Under the pieces are notes generated by a model. It was not told the origin of the DNA and did not search any database. It worked only from the letters and a program-made list of their open reading frames with translations. Below, in pieces: positions 1 through 9,399 of a stretch of 64,000 bases of DNA; within the stretch, counting starts at the first letter, position 1, and each line of letters starts with the position of its first letter. The translations under genes were made by a program, and so were the position numbers. Source of the DNA: JAABRB01 sp963735025 (GTDB lineage Bacteria > Pseudomonadota > Gammaproteobacteria > Burkholderiales > SG8-39); the NCBI GenBank assembly GCA_963735025.1, contig CAVTJG010000009.1, positions 1,488,001 through 1,552,000 on the forward strand, in the 5' to 3' direction.

Positions 1-930
1 ACTTGCCGTGAGGACGACCTCTTCGCCACCTGCGCGGAACGGCGCCGCAATCGCCGTTAGCACGGTTTCTGCCAACCTCCCGGCCGACTCGGCGTTCTCG
101 AGTCCGATTACCAGCAGGGTGAATTCGTCCCCGCTCAGCCTCGCGAGCACCGGTGGATTGAACGGGTCGCCGGCCTTGCCTGCCGCGACTGCGCCGCCGA
201 TTGCGAGGTCGAGTCGCATGGCGACGCCTTTCAGCACGGAGTCGCCGACGCCGAGTCCGAGCGCCTCGTTGATCTGCTTGAACCGATCCAGATTGAACTG
301 GATCACGGCACCCACGGTCCCCGCGCTCGCCACTTCGCGCAGTGCGCGATCGAGTCGCTCGGTCAGCAACCGGCGATTCGGCAATCCCGTCACGGCGTCG
401 TAATTCTCGAGCCGGTCACGATAAGCTTTTGCGGAAAGTGTGTTGCGCAATCGCAGCGCCAGCTCGCTTGGATCGAAGGGTTTGCCCAGAAAGTCGGTTG
501 CGCCCAGCTCGAGCGCCATCAGCTTCGTGTCAGCGTCGGTCGACGAGGTGAGGATGATCACCGGGATGTGACGCAGCGTCTCGCTGTTGCGCAGCCGCTT
601 GAGAATCTCGAAGCCGCTCATCTCTGGCATCACGAGGTCGAGCAGGACGATGTCCGGCCTTTGATCGGAAATGATGTCCATCGCCTTCAGCGGCGAGGAG
701 CACTGGATGAATTTCTTGTACCCCGCGTCCTGCAGGAAGGTTTGCAGGACCTCGAGATTGATCGGCTCGTCGTCCACCATCATGATGAGCGAATTGGCGG
801 ACTGCTGGTCCTCCGGGCCGGACACCGGATTGGCGCCGACCGATTTCATCTGCAACAGTGCGTCGTCTGATCCATCGAACGTGACGATCTGCTGCGACAG
901 GTGGGTTGGCTTTTCGATAATCATGTTCAT
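1..930 (-). CDS. REC-GGDEF response regulator (3' end outside window)
   Basis: A two-component output protein. Translation from the ATG at 930 gives a receiver domain at about residues 55-175, with the acidic pocket MVDDEP and phospho-acceptor Asp in LLDLVMPEMSG, followed by a GGDEF-type cyclase domain (DAVTGLPNRR). The signature reads SGDEF instead of GGDEF and no RxxD inhibitory site is visible just before it, so diguanylate cyclase activity is uncertain; an EAL domain could follow beyond the edge. The start is supported by GAGGAG seven bases upstream. It lies about 110 bp downstream of the hybrid kinase gene on the same strand, so the pair probably forms one phosphorelay. Confidence 0.88.
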   Translation of the reverse strand, partial: MNMIIEKPTHLSQQIVTFDGSDDALLQMKSVGANPVSGPEDQQSANSLIMMVDDEPINLEVLQTFLQDAGYKKFIQCSSPLKAMDIISDQRPDIVLLDLVMPEMSGFEILKRLRNSETLRHIPVIILTSSTDADTKLMALELGATDFLGKPFDPSELALRLRNTLSAKAYRDRLENYDAVTGLPNRRLLTERLDRALREVASAGTVGAVIQFNLDRFKQINEALGLGVGDSVLKGVAMRLDLAIGGAVAAGKAGDPFNPPVLARLSGDEFTLLVIGLENAESAGRLAETVLTAIAAPFRAGGEEVVLTAS

Positions 931-1042
931 GATCGCTCCTCCTCGATACTAGAGGCGGTTCGAGCATGGGTCTTGCAATACCCGTGCCCGAAGCAGCAGT
1001 ACTGCGCCTTCTCGATGTGCACTGCGCACATTGCGTCTGGTC

Positions 1043-3595
1043 TCATGCTGCCGCCGGGGTGGCTTGCCTTGCGCCCGGCACTTCGAGGCGACTGGCAAGG
1101 TGATGTAGTTCACGCAGCGCTGCCGAGGCCCCTGGACCGTCGCCGCCTTTCGCGCACGTTTCCAGGGTCCGGGCCGGCTCCGTGAAGGCGTGATAACCGA
1201 CCGTTCCGCCGGCGCCCTTCAGCCAGTGCGCAAGGCTGGCGAGCTGCGGAAAGTCCAGCGCCGAGTAAGCCTCGTCCATGGCATTGAGCTGTTCGTCGAG
1301 TCGCGCAGCGAAGCGCCCGAGAATGGGCCACATGCGCTGCTGGTTCGCGTAGCTCGACAGGACCGGTGCATTGTCCGCTGGGGTTGCGGCCTCCGCGCGG
1401 CTGGCAACTGCGACCGGAGTGGGCTGCTGGTTGGTCGGCGGCTGTGCTGCAATGCGCGGCGCAGACGGCCTGCCATGCACGCGCTTGCCGCCCAGCTTTT
1501 CTGCGAGCGCGCCGAGCAGAACGTCGATGTCGATCGGCTTGGTCACGTAGCCCGTGCATCCTGCCTCGAGCACTTCCTTCTCGAAGCCTGCCATGGCGTG
1601 TGCGGTGAGGGCAAAGATCGGCGTCTTGAGACCCCGTTGGCGCAGTGTCCGGGTGGCGGTGTACCCGTCCATCACGGGCATCGACATATCCATGAGGATG
1701 ACGTCGTAGCGGGTGACGGCCGCCTTGTCCACCGCGACCTGGCCGTTCTCGGCCTCTTCGACCGTGAGCCCGTTCTCCTCCAGCACCAGCCTGACGAGCT
1801 CGCGGTTCTCCGCGCCATCGTCCACGACCAGGATTTGCGCGGAGGGAAACTCCCAATGAGCGTGTTCCTCATCGGCCACGTCGAGATCCAGCTGGCACGC
1901 GTCGGCGGGCTCGAGCATTTTCACGCCGGCGAGCGGGCCGGCGTCGATGGTGATCGCGAAGGTGCTTCCGACGCCCGGTTCACTCGTCACGATGATGTCG
2001 CCGCCGAGCGCGCGCGCGAAGCGGCGGCTGATCGCGAGGCCAAGTCCCGTCCCGCCGAATCGCCGCGTCACCGAGCTGTCTGCCTGAACGAATGCCTCGA
2101 AGATGCCATCGAGCTTGTCGGGTGCGATGCCGATACCGCTGTCGATCACGTCGATTTCGTAGCGTGGCACGGCCACCGACCCGCCCGCGCGGATCACCAC
2201 GCGCACGGCGCCTTTTTCAGTGAACTTGATTGCATTGCCCACCAGGTTCGTGACGATCTGGCGCAGCCGTGCCGGGTCCGACTGGATTATTGCCGGCACC
2301 GCACCTTCCGCCGAGAACTCGAGGCCGATGCCTTTATCCCGGGCGCGTACCCCGAGCACCTTCACGACTTCGCGAATGACACGGTGCGGCTCGCAGTCGA
2401 TGCGCTCGACTTCCATGCGTCCGGCCTCCACCTTGGAGAGGTCGAGAATGTCGTTGATCAGCTCGAGCAGGTGCTTGCCGCTCGAGTGGATGGTGTCGAG
2501 ATGGCGGAGTACCTCGCGCTCGTGCGTTCGACCGTGTCCGCGCTTGAGCAACTCGGTGAAGCCGAGAATGGCATTCATCGGTGTGCGGATCTCGTGGCTC
2601 ATGTTGGCGAGGAACTCGCTCTTGGACTTGTTCGCGGTCTCGGCCTCTTCCTTCGCCTTGCGCAGCTCGACTTCGTTTTCTTCAAGGCGCGTCACGTCGT
2701 CCAGGCTGATCAGCACGCCGCCCGGCTTGCCGTCGCCGCCGATCACCGGCGAACAGTTGGCCTTGAACGTCCGCAGCTTTCCGGCGGCATCGCGCAGGCG
2801 AAGCATGCGATCGCGCTGCAGCGCGCCTTCGCGCAGCGCGACCGTCCAGGGGAAATCTCCGGGTTTGACGGGCTCGCCATCCGATCCCAGCCAACCCAGC
2901 GCGCCGGTCTCGTGACCGACCAGCTCGTCGGTCGTTGCGCCGAGCAGGGAGGCGAAAGCCTGGTTGGCGAGGACCACCGTCTGCTTCTTGTCGATCACTA
3001 GCAACCCTTCGGCAAGGGTGTCGAGCGCCGAGCGCACGCGCGTCGGCACCGCCTGAGACGGATCGATGTGGCGGAGCATCCGCCCGAGGTAGAAGTAGAA
3101 GGATCCGAAGCACGCGAAGAACATGAAGCCCAGCAGGTACAGCCAGGGCATCTCCATCAGCCCGAAAAGCGACGGAATCTTGATCGGCTCGAACGCGAGC
3201 TCGATCTGGCCCCAGCGCCCGCGGCCCGCGCGGATCGGCACCTTGATCTGCCGATCGGTCGATCGATCGTCCGCCATCGGCTTCCAGATCCGCGCGTGCT
3301 CCCCGACGGAGGCGACGACGTCGCCACCGGATTTGCGCAGGGCCGCCGAACGCAGATCGCCGTTCCGGCCGACCATGAACTTGAGCATCGCTTCGGCCTG
3401 CGCGATATCGCCGCGGGTGGCGAGCGCCGTGGCGTTGGCCGCCGCGAGCTCCGCCAGCGCTGCGCGCCCTTCGCGGATGGCAGCGGCCCGATCCGGCAGG
3501 AGTCCGAAGAACGCGGCGGCGAGCAGCAGGCTCGCAACCAGGAATGCGAGCCCCATCGCAAGATAGGTTCGTGTTGTCAGCACTTTTTTCAGCAT
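1043..3595 (-). CDS. Membrane-bound hybrid sensor histidine kinase (PAS-HisKA-HATPase-REC-Hpt)
   Basis: An 850-residue hybrid kinase. TM helices lie near residues 11-32 and 147-171, bracketing a small periplasmic sensor region. A PAS domain follows (about 188-305), then HisKA with the phospho-acceptor His334 in SHEIRTPMNAILGF, a HATPase with NAIKF, DSGIGI and GGTGLGLAI boxes, a receiver (LVVDD, LMDMSMPVMDG) and a C-terminal Hpt-like domain with candidate His in AHWLKGAGG. The start has GAGGAG upstream. It sits 50 bp after the giant surface-protein gene and before a REC-GGDEF regulator on the same strand, suggesting a surface or biofilm signal relayed to c-di-GMP. The ligand is unknown. Confidence 0.93.
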   Translation of the reverse strand: MLKKVLTTRTYLAMGLAFLVASLLLAAAFFGLLPDRAAAIREGRAALAELAAANATALATRGDIAQAEAMLKFMVGRNGDLRSAALRKSGGDVVASVGEHARIWKPMADDRSTDRQIKVPIRAGRGRWGQIELAFEPIKIPSLFGLMEMPWLYLLGFMFFACFGSFYFYLGRMLRHIDPSQAVPTRVRSALDTLAEGLLVIDKKQTVVLANQAFASLLGATTDELVGHETGALGWLGSDGEPVKPGDFPWTVALREGALQRDRMLRLRDAAGKLRTFKANCSPVIGGDGKPGGVLISLDDVTRLEENEVELRKAKEEAETANKSKSEFLANMSHEIRTPMNAILGFTELLKRGHGRTHEREVLRHLDTIHSSGKHLLELINDILDLSKVEAGRMEVERIDCEPHRVIREVVKVLGVRARDKGIGLEFSAEGAVPAIIQSDPARLRQIVTNLVGNAIKFTEKGAVRVVIRAGGSVAVPRYEIDVIDSGIGIAPDKLDGIFEAFVQADSSVTRRFGGTGLGLAISRRFARALGGDIIVTSEPGVGSTFAITIDAGPLAGVKMLEPADACQLDLDVADEEHAHWEFPSAQILVVDDGAENRELVRLVLEENGLTVEEAENGQVAVDKAAVTRYDVILMDMSMPVMDGYTATRTLRQRGLKTPIFALTAHAMAGFEKEVLEAGCTGYVTKPIDIDVLLGALAEKLGGKRVHGRPSAPRIAAQPPTNQQPTPVAVASRAEAATPADNAPVLSSYANQQRMWPILGRFAARLDEQLNAMDEAYSALDFPQLASLAHWLKGAGGTVGYHAFTEPARTLETCAKGGDGPGASAALRELHHLASRLEVPGARQATPAAA

Positions 3596-3645
3596 GTTGT
3601 CGTTCTCCTCGTGCCTTTTGTCTTGCTATTCATTGACGCCGGACC

Positions 3646-6600
3646 TCAGCGATCGCCCGCTGCCGCAGGTCTGGCGTGGTCGTCGGAATCGATATCGTCC
3701 GCGACATCGTCGGTGTACTCGTCGTCGCCTTCGTGGGTGACCAGCTCCTCGAGCGATTCGTCATCCTCATCGTCGGATCCATCGCTCAATCGCGAGAGCA
3801 CTGGCAGCGGATCGACCAGCCGCCACGCCGGCAGCGACGAGAGCAGGCTCGAAAGCAGCACGCCGCCGCGCAACAGCCAGATCACGTAGCCAACCGACAG
3901 GCTGGTGCTGGCGGCGAACACCGTTCCGGCAATGCGCGTCTCACCGGTCGCCTCTTCCGCGTTCTGTTCCCGCAGCTTGTTCAGGTCGTCCTGGAATTCC
4001 GGAGCGCTCAGGGCCGCGACGGCCGCTTCTTCGGCCTCTTTTTCGTGTTTGGTTGCCTCGGGGACGGCGGGCGTCCCGAGCCCGCTTCCGTCGCGTGCGA
4101 CCTCGACGCCGCTGGCACGAATCGTCATGCTGGCGTCCGCCACGCTGGGCGCGGTGTTTGTCGCACCTGAATCGGTCGATTCGACCTTGGCGACCTCCTG
4201 GGCCGGCGCTTCCGGCGCGGGAGCAGCGGTCGCGCCGCCACCGGACCCGCCGCGGCCACTACCAGTGGGCGGCGCTTCTTCATCGCCCGTGCCGCCGGAA
4301 CCCGAATCGTCACTGCTGCCCGAGCCCGAACCGCCCGAACCACCGGTCGAAGGCGGAGGCGTCCCGTCCCCGCCCCCTGATGGTGGTGGGGGGGCGACGT
4401 CCGGAAGCGGGGCAACGCCCACGGTCATGGTCTGGCCCCCGGCCTGGTACTGGGTGCCATCGTGGACGCGGAATCCGAAGGTTTCCGCCACGGGGCCTGC
4501 GACGCTCGCGGGCGGCGCGTATCTGAGTTTTCCCGCGGCGATGTCGGCCGCGGTGACGATGTCGTTGACCGCAACGGCCGAGCCGCTCAGCAGGAGCGTG
4601 CCGACGGTCGGCAGCGAAGTGACCTCGATGTGATCGAGCGGGTCGCCGTCCGCATCGCTGTAGTTGAAGTCGGCGAGGGTGAAAGCGTAGGTGACGCCCT
4701 CGTCGGTGTTGACACTACCGTCCGCGGAAGTGGGAGCCTGGTTGTCCGGGTTCACCGTGATGGTCACGGTGGCGACACCCGATAGCAGCGCACCGTCGCT
4801 CACCCTGTAGACGAAACTGTCGGTGCCGAAGAAATTCGCGTTGGGCGTATAGACGAAGCTGCCGTTCGCGTTGAACGCGAGCGTGCCAGAGGTTGGACCG
4901 AAAACGAGCGTCGCGGTGATCGGCGAACCATCCTCGTCGTAGTCGTTGGCGAGCGCTCCGGGCGCCGTGACGGTGAGGACGGTGTCCTCGTTTGTCGCAT
5001 AGGTGTCCGCGAGCGCGAAAGGCGCCTCGTCGACATTCGTGACCGTGATGGTGAGCGCCTGGGTGTCGCTGCCGCCGAATCCGTCCGAGACGCGGACGGT
5101 CACGTTGTAGATGTTGTTGGCGCCCGCGTCGGTTGGCGCCTCGAAGTTCGGGGCCGGCGAGAAAGTGAGCACGCCGGTTGTCGGGTCGATCGCGAAGCTT
5201 CCCGCGTCGGCGACAGGATCGATCGAGTAGATGAGCGGCTGCAGGTCGACGTCGGTGGCGGTCACGGTGGTTACCGCAGTCGTGTTCTCGGCCACGATGA
5301 ATGCGGCGGTCGCCCCCCCGCCGTCAGAGGTGATGATCGGAGGGTCGTTCACCGGCGCGACCTCGATCGTGATCGTGCTCGGTGCCGCGGCGAACGCGCC
5401 TCCGGAGTCCTGGACGCTGAAATCGAAAGCGGCATAGCCGGCGCCGTTCGCGTCCGGAGCGGGCGTGAACACGAAGGTCGAAAGCAGCCCGGTGGCGATG
5501 ACATCGCCGGGGTTTACGTCGACACCGCCGAGCCGGAGCGTCGCGCCAGCCGGGAGCGAGATCGCGTCGATGCGCACGGCGGCGAACGCTTCGCCGTCGA
5601 CGTCCGCGAACCCAAAGTCGACAGCCGCGAAAGCTCGAGTGGTGTCCTCAGTCACCGTGATGGTGTTGGTCGTGCCGCTCGGCGGGTCCGCAGTCGGCGC
5701 GACGTTGATAGTGACGACAGCGGTGTCGACGTCCCCGTCGGCATCCTGGATCTGATAGGTGAAGGAGGCCGCGCCGTTGAAGTCGGTGGTGGGCGTGAAG
5801 GTGAAGCTGCCGTCGTTGTTGAGCGCCACCGCACCGCCGGTCACCGGGCCGACGACCGAGAGCGTGAGCGGCCCATCGCCCAGCCCGGTGTCGTTGGCGA
5901 GCACGCCTGTCGCGGCGGTGACGACGAGCGGCGTGTCCTCGGTGGCGGCATAGGTGTCGTCGGCCGCCACCGGCAAGTCGTCAGCCGGGGCGACGTTGAT
6001 GGTGACGACAGCGGTGTCGACGTCCCCGTCGGCATCCTGGATCTGATAGGTGAAGGAGGCCGCGCCGTTGAAGTCGGTGGTGGGCGTGAAGGTGAAGCTG
6101 CCGTCGTTGTTGAGCGCCACCGCACCGCCGGTCACCGGGCCGACGATGCTCAGGGTCAGGCCGCCATCGCCGAGGCCGGTGTCGTTGGCGAGCACGCCTG
6201 TCGCGGCGGGCACGACGAGCGGCGTGTCCTCGGTTGCGGCGTAGGTGTCATCGGCTGCCACCGGCACATCGTCGGCCGGGGCGACGTTGATCGTCGCCGT
6301 GGCCGGCGCGATGCTCCCGAGCCCGCTGAGGTCCACAGCGACAAATTGGAAGCTAGTCGAACCGTTCCAGTTCGCGTCCGGCTTGAAGTACAGCGTGCGG
6401 GCATTGCCAGACGCGGTGTAGTCCGTGGTGCCCACGACCGCGAGCGTCGTGAGCCCGGCGTCCTCGTAGAGCAAGCCGTTCGCCGGAAGCGAGGTGAGCC
6501 GGAAGCTCGCGATCGCGTTATCGAGGTCCGTGCCGGAGAGGGTGATCGCGATCGAAGGATCGTCCTCGACGCCGCCGGCGCTGACGTTCGTCACCACCGG

Positions 6601-9399
6601 CGCGTCGTTCACTGCCGCGACGTTGACGGTGCGCGTCGCGATCGCCGAGTCGAGCGAACCGTCGTTGACGACCAACTCGATCGTGCGTGGCCCGGCGGCC
6701 GGATCGTCGCTCGTGTTCTGGTAAGAAACAGATTGCAGAACTTTGTCCCAATCGGTGAGCGAAGCGGGACCGTTCAAGGTAAGTGTGCCGCCAAGCGCAT
6801 CCCAGAGCCCGGTTACCCCGCCGAAGCTCGTGAACGTGAGCACGTCTTCGGCTTGCACATATCCGGTGGTGACGCGCACGATTGCGCTGGCGAGGGTCGT
6901 GTTGTCCGTGTCGCTCACTGCCACTAACGAATCAACGGGCGTGGCCGGATCATTCTCCATATACGCCGTGGCGCCGACTGAAGTCGTTACGAGCGGCGCA
7001 TCGTTGACTGCAATGGCGCTCATTGCCTTGGAGCCGGTGAGGGCGGGGGCGAGGCCATCGGAGACGCTGGTGGCGATGGTGAAATTGCTGTTGTAGTTGA
7101 GCGCCGGGGTGAAGGTGAGCCCGGCGAGTAGCGTGTTCACATTGGCGATGGCGCCGCTGGCGGTCCACACCCCGGCGCTGAAGGTCGAGGTGACCGCACC
7201 GGAGGTGCCCGTATTGAGCGAACCGGCGGCCAGGTCCGAGAGGGTGAGGGTGACCGTGACGGTGGGGCTGTCGATGTCGCTCACGACGATGTCGACGAGA
7301 TTGAGCGCGGTGTCCTCGGTGTAGGTCTCGGGGGCCGAGAGGTTCGTCGCAGTCGGCGCATCGTTGACTGCAATGGCGCTCATTGCCTTGGAGCCGGTGA
7401 GGGCGGGGGCGAGGCCATCGGAGACGCTGGTGGCGATGGTGAAATTGCTGTTGTAGTTGAGCGCCGGGGTGAAGGTGAGCCCGGCGAGTAGCGTGTTCAC
7501 ATTGGCGATGGCGCCGCTGGCGGTCCACACCCCGGCGCTGAAGGTCGAGGTGACCGCACCGGAGGTGCCCGTATTGAGCGAACCGGCGGCCAGGTCCGAG
7601 AGGGTGAGGGTGACCGTGACGGTGGGGCTGTCGATGTCGCTCACGACGATGTCGACGAGATTGAGCGCGGTGTCCTCGGTGTAGGTCTCGGGGGCCGAGA
7701 GGTTCGTCGCAGTCGGCGCATCGTTGACTGCAATGGCGCTCATTGCCTTGGAGCCGGTGAGGGCGGGGGCGAGGCCATCGGAGACGCTGGTGGCGATGGT
7801 GAAATTGCTGTTGTAGTTGAGCGCCGGGGTGAAGGTGAGCCCGGCGAGTAGCGTGTTCACATTGGCGATGGCGCCGCTGGCGGTCCACACCCCGGCGCTG
7901 AAGGTCGAGGTGACCGCACCGGAGGTGCCCGTATTGAGCGAACCGGCGGCCAGGTCCGAGAGGGTGAGGGTGACCGTGACGGTGGGGCTGTCGATGTCGC
8001 TCACGACGATGTCGACGAGATTGAGCGCGGTGTCCTCGGTGTAGGTCTCGGGGGCCGAGAGGTTCGTCGCAGTCGGCGCATCGTTCACCGGGCTGACCGT
8101 GATACCACTGCTGGCGGACGCCGCGCTAAAAGCCGTACTGCCCCCAGTGAGTTGGGTGACATAGGCAATCTGGACATTGTCGACATAAAGGTACTGGTTG
8201 GCGCCATTTGCGGCCACGACAAACCGGACCCGTGTGTTGGCGGCGATGTAGGCGCTGATATCAAAGGACATCGCGCCAGATCCTGTGTTCGACGTCGAGC
8301 TGAAGCTTGCTAACGTGCTGTAGCTACCGCCCCCGTTACTCGAAACTTGTAGATCTACTCGATCTACCGCGCCAAGCGAATTCGTGTAATCAAAGGTCAG
8401 CGTGGCGATGGATGCGCCGATCAAATTGACTTCACGGTAAAGCGAATCGCCATTAATGGCCGGATGTAGCCTGAGGCTGCCGGCCTCGACGCGGATTTCG
8501 CCGCTGCCGGCGCCGCCACCGGCACTGTCGGTCTCAACCCAGGAAGTTGCCCATGACGCGCTACCGTTGTTACTGTTGTAGGAGACGGATCCGAAGTTAT
8601 CTAGAACAGTCTGGGTCGGCGTCAGAGCCGCTGTGCCGCCGGCAGAGCCGCTTGTCTGGTCCCACGCGTGGAAAGTGATCCCATTGGTTACCGTGCCGTT
8701 CCAGTTCGGGTCCGGGACGAAGCGTACGAAGGTGTTTGCATCGGCCGCCAGCAGCCGTGCGGCTGTTGTCGAGGGGTTGCCGAAAGCATTCCAACTGGCG
8801 CCGCCGTTTATGGAGTACTCCCACGCACCGTTGGTGTTGTCTACGGCAATGACCGCAATCCCCGTGAGCGCGCCGGCATCGCTGTCGCCTACTTGCCCTG
8901 CGATCAGCACCGAGACTGGCGTGCCGGGATTGGTCGCCAGATCCTCGTTGATCGCAATCAGGTCGCTTGCCCCCGCAAGCACCGGCGCATCGTTGACTGC
9001 AATGGCGCTCATTGCCTTGGAGCCGGTGAGGGCGGGGGCGAGGCCATCGGAGACGCTGGTGGCGATGGTGAAATTGCTGTTGTAGTTGAGCGCCGGGGTG
9101 AAGGTGAGCCCGGCGAGTAGCGTGTTCACATTGGCGATGGCGCCGCTGGCGGTCCACACCCCGGCGCTGAAGGTCGAGGTGACCGCACCGGAGGTGCCTG
9201 TATTGAGCGATCCGGCGGCCAGGTCCGAGAGCGTGAGGGTGACCGGCCGGTCATCGCCTTGGAGCCGGTGAGGGCGGGGGCGAGGCCATCGGAGACGCTG
9301 GTGGCGATGGTGAAATTGCTGTTGTAGTTGAGCGCCGGGGTGAAGGTGAGCCCGGCGAGTAGCGTGTTCACATTGGCGATGGCGCCGCTGGCAGTCCAC
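3646..9399 (-). CDS. Giant cadherin-like/tandem-repeat surface protein, C-terminal fragment
   Basis: This is the downstream and largest part of a frameshifted surface protein. The open frame runs to 9399, but homologous sequence in this frame begins only at about 9250; the first ~50 residues of the ORF are out of frame. It holds several ~120-aa repeats starting with PETYTEDTALNLVDIVVSD, a jelly-roll-like insert encoded at about 8085-8985, then varied cadherin-like repeats with AVNDAP, VAADDTYAATEDTPL and DFNGAASFTYQI boxes. A Gly/Ser/Pro-rich linker (about 4140-4420) precedes a C-terminal hydrophobic stretch (SVGYVIWLLRGG, SSLPAWRLVDPLPVL) and a very acidic tail. The layout suits a secreted or surface-attached adhesin. 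Confidence 0.8.
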   Translation of the reverse strand: MDCQRRHRQCEHATRRAHLHPGAQLQQQFHHRHQRLRWPRPRPHRLQGDDRPVTLTLSDLAAGSLNTGTSGAVTSTFSAGVWTASGAIANVNTLLAGLTFTPALNYNSNFTIATSVSDGLAPALTGSKAMSAIAVNDAPVLAGASDLIAINEDLATNPGTPVSVLIAGQVGDSDAGALTGIAVIAVDNTNGAWEYSINGGASWNAFGNPSTTAARLLAADANTFVRFVPDPNWNGTVTNGITFHAWDQTSGSAGGTAALTPTQTVLDNFGSVSYNSNNGSASWATSWVETDSAGGGAGSGEIRVEAGSLRLHPAINGDSLYREVNLIGASIATLTFDYTNSLGAVDRVDLQVSSNGGGSYSTLASFSSTSNTGSGAMSFDISAYIAANTRVRFVVAANGANQYLYVDNVQIAYVTQLTGGSTAFSAASASSGITVSPVNDAPTATNLSAPETYTEDTALNLVDIVVSDIDSPTVTVTLTLSDLAAGSLNTGTSGAVTSTFSAGVWTASGAIANVNTLLAGLTFTPALNYNSNFTIATSVSDGLAPALTGSKAMSAIAVNDAPTATNLSAPETYTEDTALNLVDIVVSDIDSPTVTVTLTLSDLAAGSLNTGTSGAVTSTFSAGVWTASGAIANVNTLLAGLTFTPALNYNSNFTIATSVSDGLAPALTGSKAMSAIAVNDAPTATNLSAPETYTEDTALNLVDIVVSDIDSPTVTVTLTLSDLAAGSLNTGTSGAVTSTFSAGVWTASGAIANVNTLLAGLTFTPALNYNSNFTIATSVSDGLAPALTGSKAMSAIAVNDAPLVTTSVGATAYMENDPATPVDSLVAVSDTDNTTLASAIVRVTTGYVQAEDVLTFTSFGGVTGLWDALGGTLTLNGPASLTDWDKVLQSVSYQNTSDDPAAGPRTIELVVNDGSLDSAIATRTVNVAAVNDAPVVTNVSAGGVEDDPSIAITLSGTDLDNAIASFRLTSLPANGLLYEDAGLTTLAVVGTTDYTASGNARTLYFKPDANWNGSTSFQFVAVDLSGLGSIAPATATINVAPADDVPVAADDTYAATEDTPLVVPAATGVLANDTGLGDGGLTLSIVGPVTGGAVALNNDGSFTFTPTTDFNGAASFTYQIQDADGDVDTAVVTINVAPADDLPVAADDTYAATEDTPLVVTAATGVLANDTGLGDGPLTLSVVGPVTGGAVALNNDGSFTFTPTTDFNGAASFTYQIQDADGDVDTAVVTINVAPTADPPSGTTNTITVTEDTTRAFAAVDFGFADVDGEAFAAVRIDAISLPAGATLRLGGVDVNPGDVIATGLLSTFVFTPAPDANGAGYAAFDFSVQDSGGAFAAAPSTITIEVAPVNDPPIITSDGGGATAAFIVAENTTAVTTVTATDVDLQPLIYSIDPVADAGSFAIDPTTGVLTFSPAPNFEAPTDAGANNIYNVTVRVSDGFGGSDTQALTITVTNVDEAPFALADTYATNEDTVLTVTAPGALANDYDEDGSPITATLVFGPTSGTLAFNANGSFVYTPNANFFGTDSFVYRVSDGALLSGVATVTITVNPDNQAPTSADGSVNTDEGVTYAFTLADFNYSDADGDPLDHIEVTSLPTVGTLLLSGSAVAVNDIVTAADIAAGKLRYAPPASVAGPVAETFGFRVHDGTQYQAGGQTMTVGVAPLPDVAPPPPSGGGDGTPPPSTGGSGGSGSGSSDDSGSGGTGDEEAPPTGSGRGGSGGGATAAPAPEAPAQEVAKVESTDSGATNTAPSVADASMTIRASGVEVARDGSGLGTPAVPEATKHEKEAEEAAVAALSAPEFQDDLNKLREQNAEEATGETRIAGTVFAASTSLSVGYVIWLLRGGVLLSSLLSSLPAWRLVDPLPVLSRLSDGSDDEDDESLEELVTHEGDDEYTDDVADDIDSDDHARPAAAGDR
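6995..8085 (-). repeat. Three tandem 360-bp coding repeats
   Basis: The blocks starting at 7021, 7381 and 7741 are identical over full lines and spaced exactly 360 bp, so each encodes the same 120-aa cadherin-like module. Partial copies recur at about 8985-9243 and 9250-9590, with a few substitutions. The lack of synonymous drift implies recent amplification or ongoing gene conversion. The array is also long enough to be collapsed or rearranged in an assembly. Confidence 0.95.

Noticed and set aside
1190..3001. 603-codon plus-strand frame opposite the hybrid kinase
   Set aside because: No recognisable motifs; it mirrors the kinase codons and has no ribosome binding site.
6995..8085. Possible CRISPR or minisatellite array
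   Set aside because: The 360-bp units are contiguous, have no spacers and encode one protein repeat in frame.
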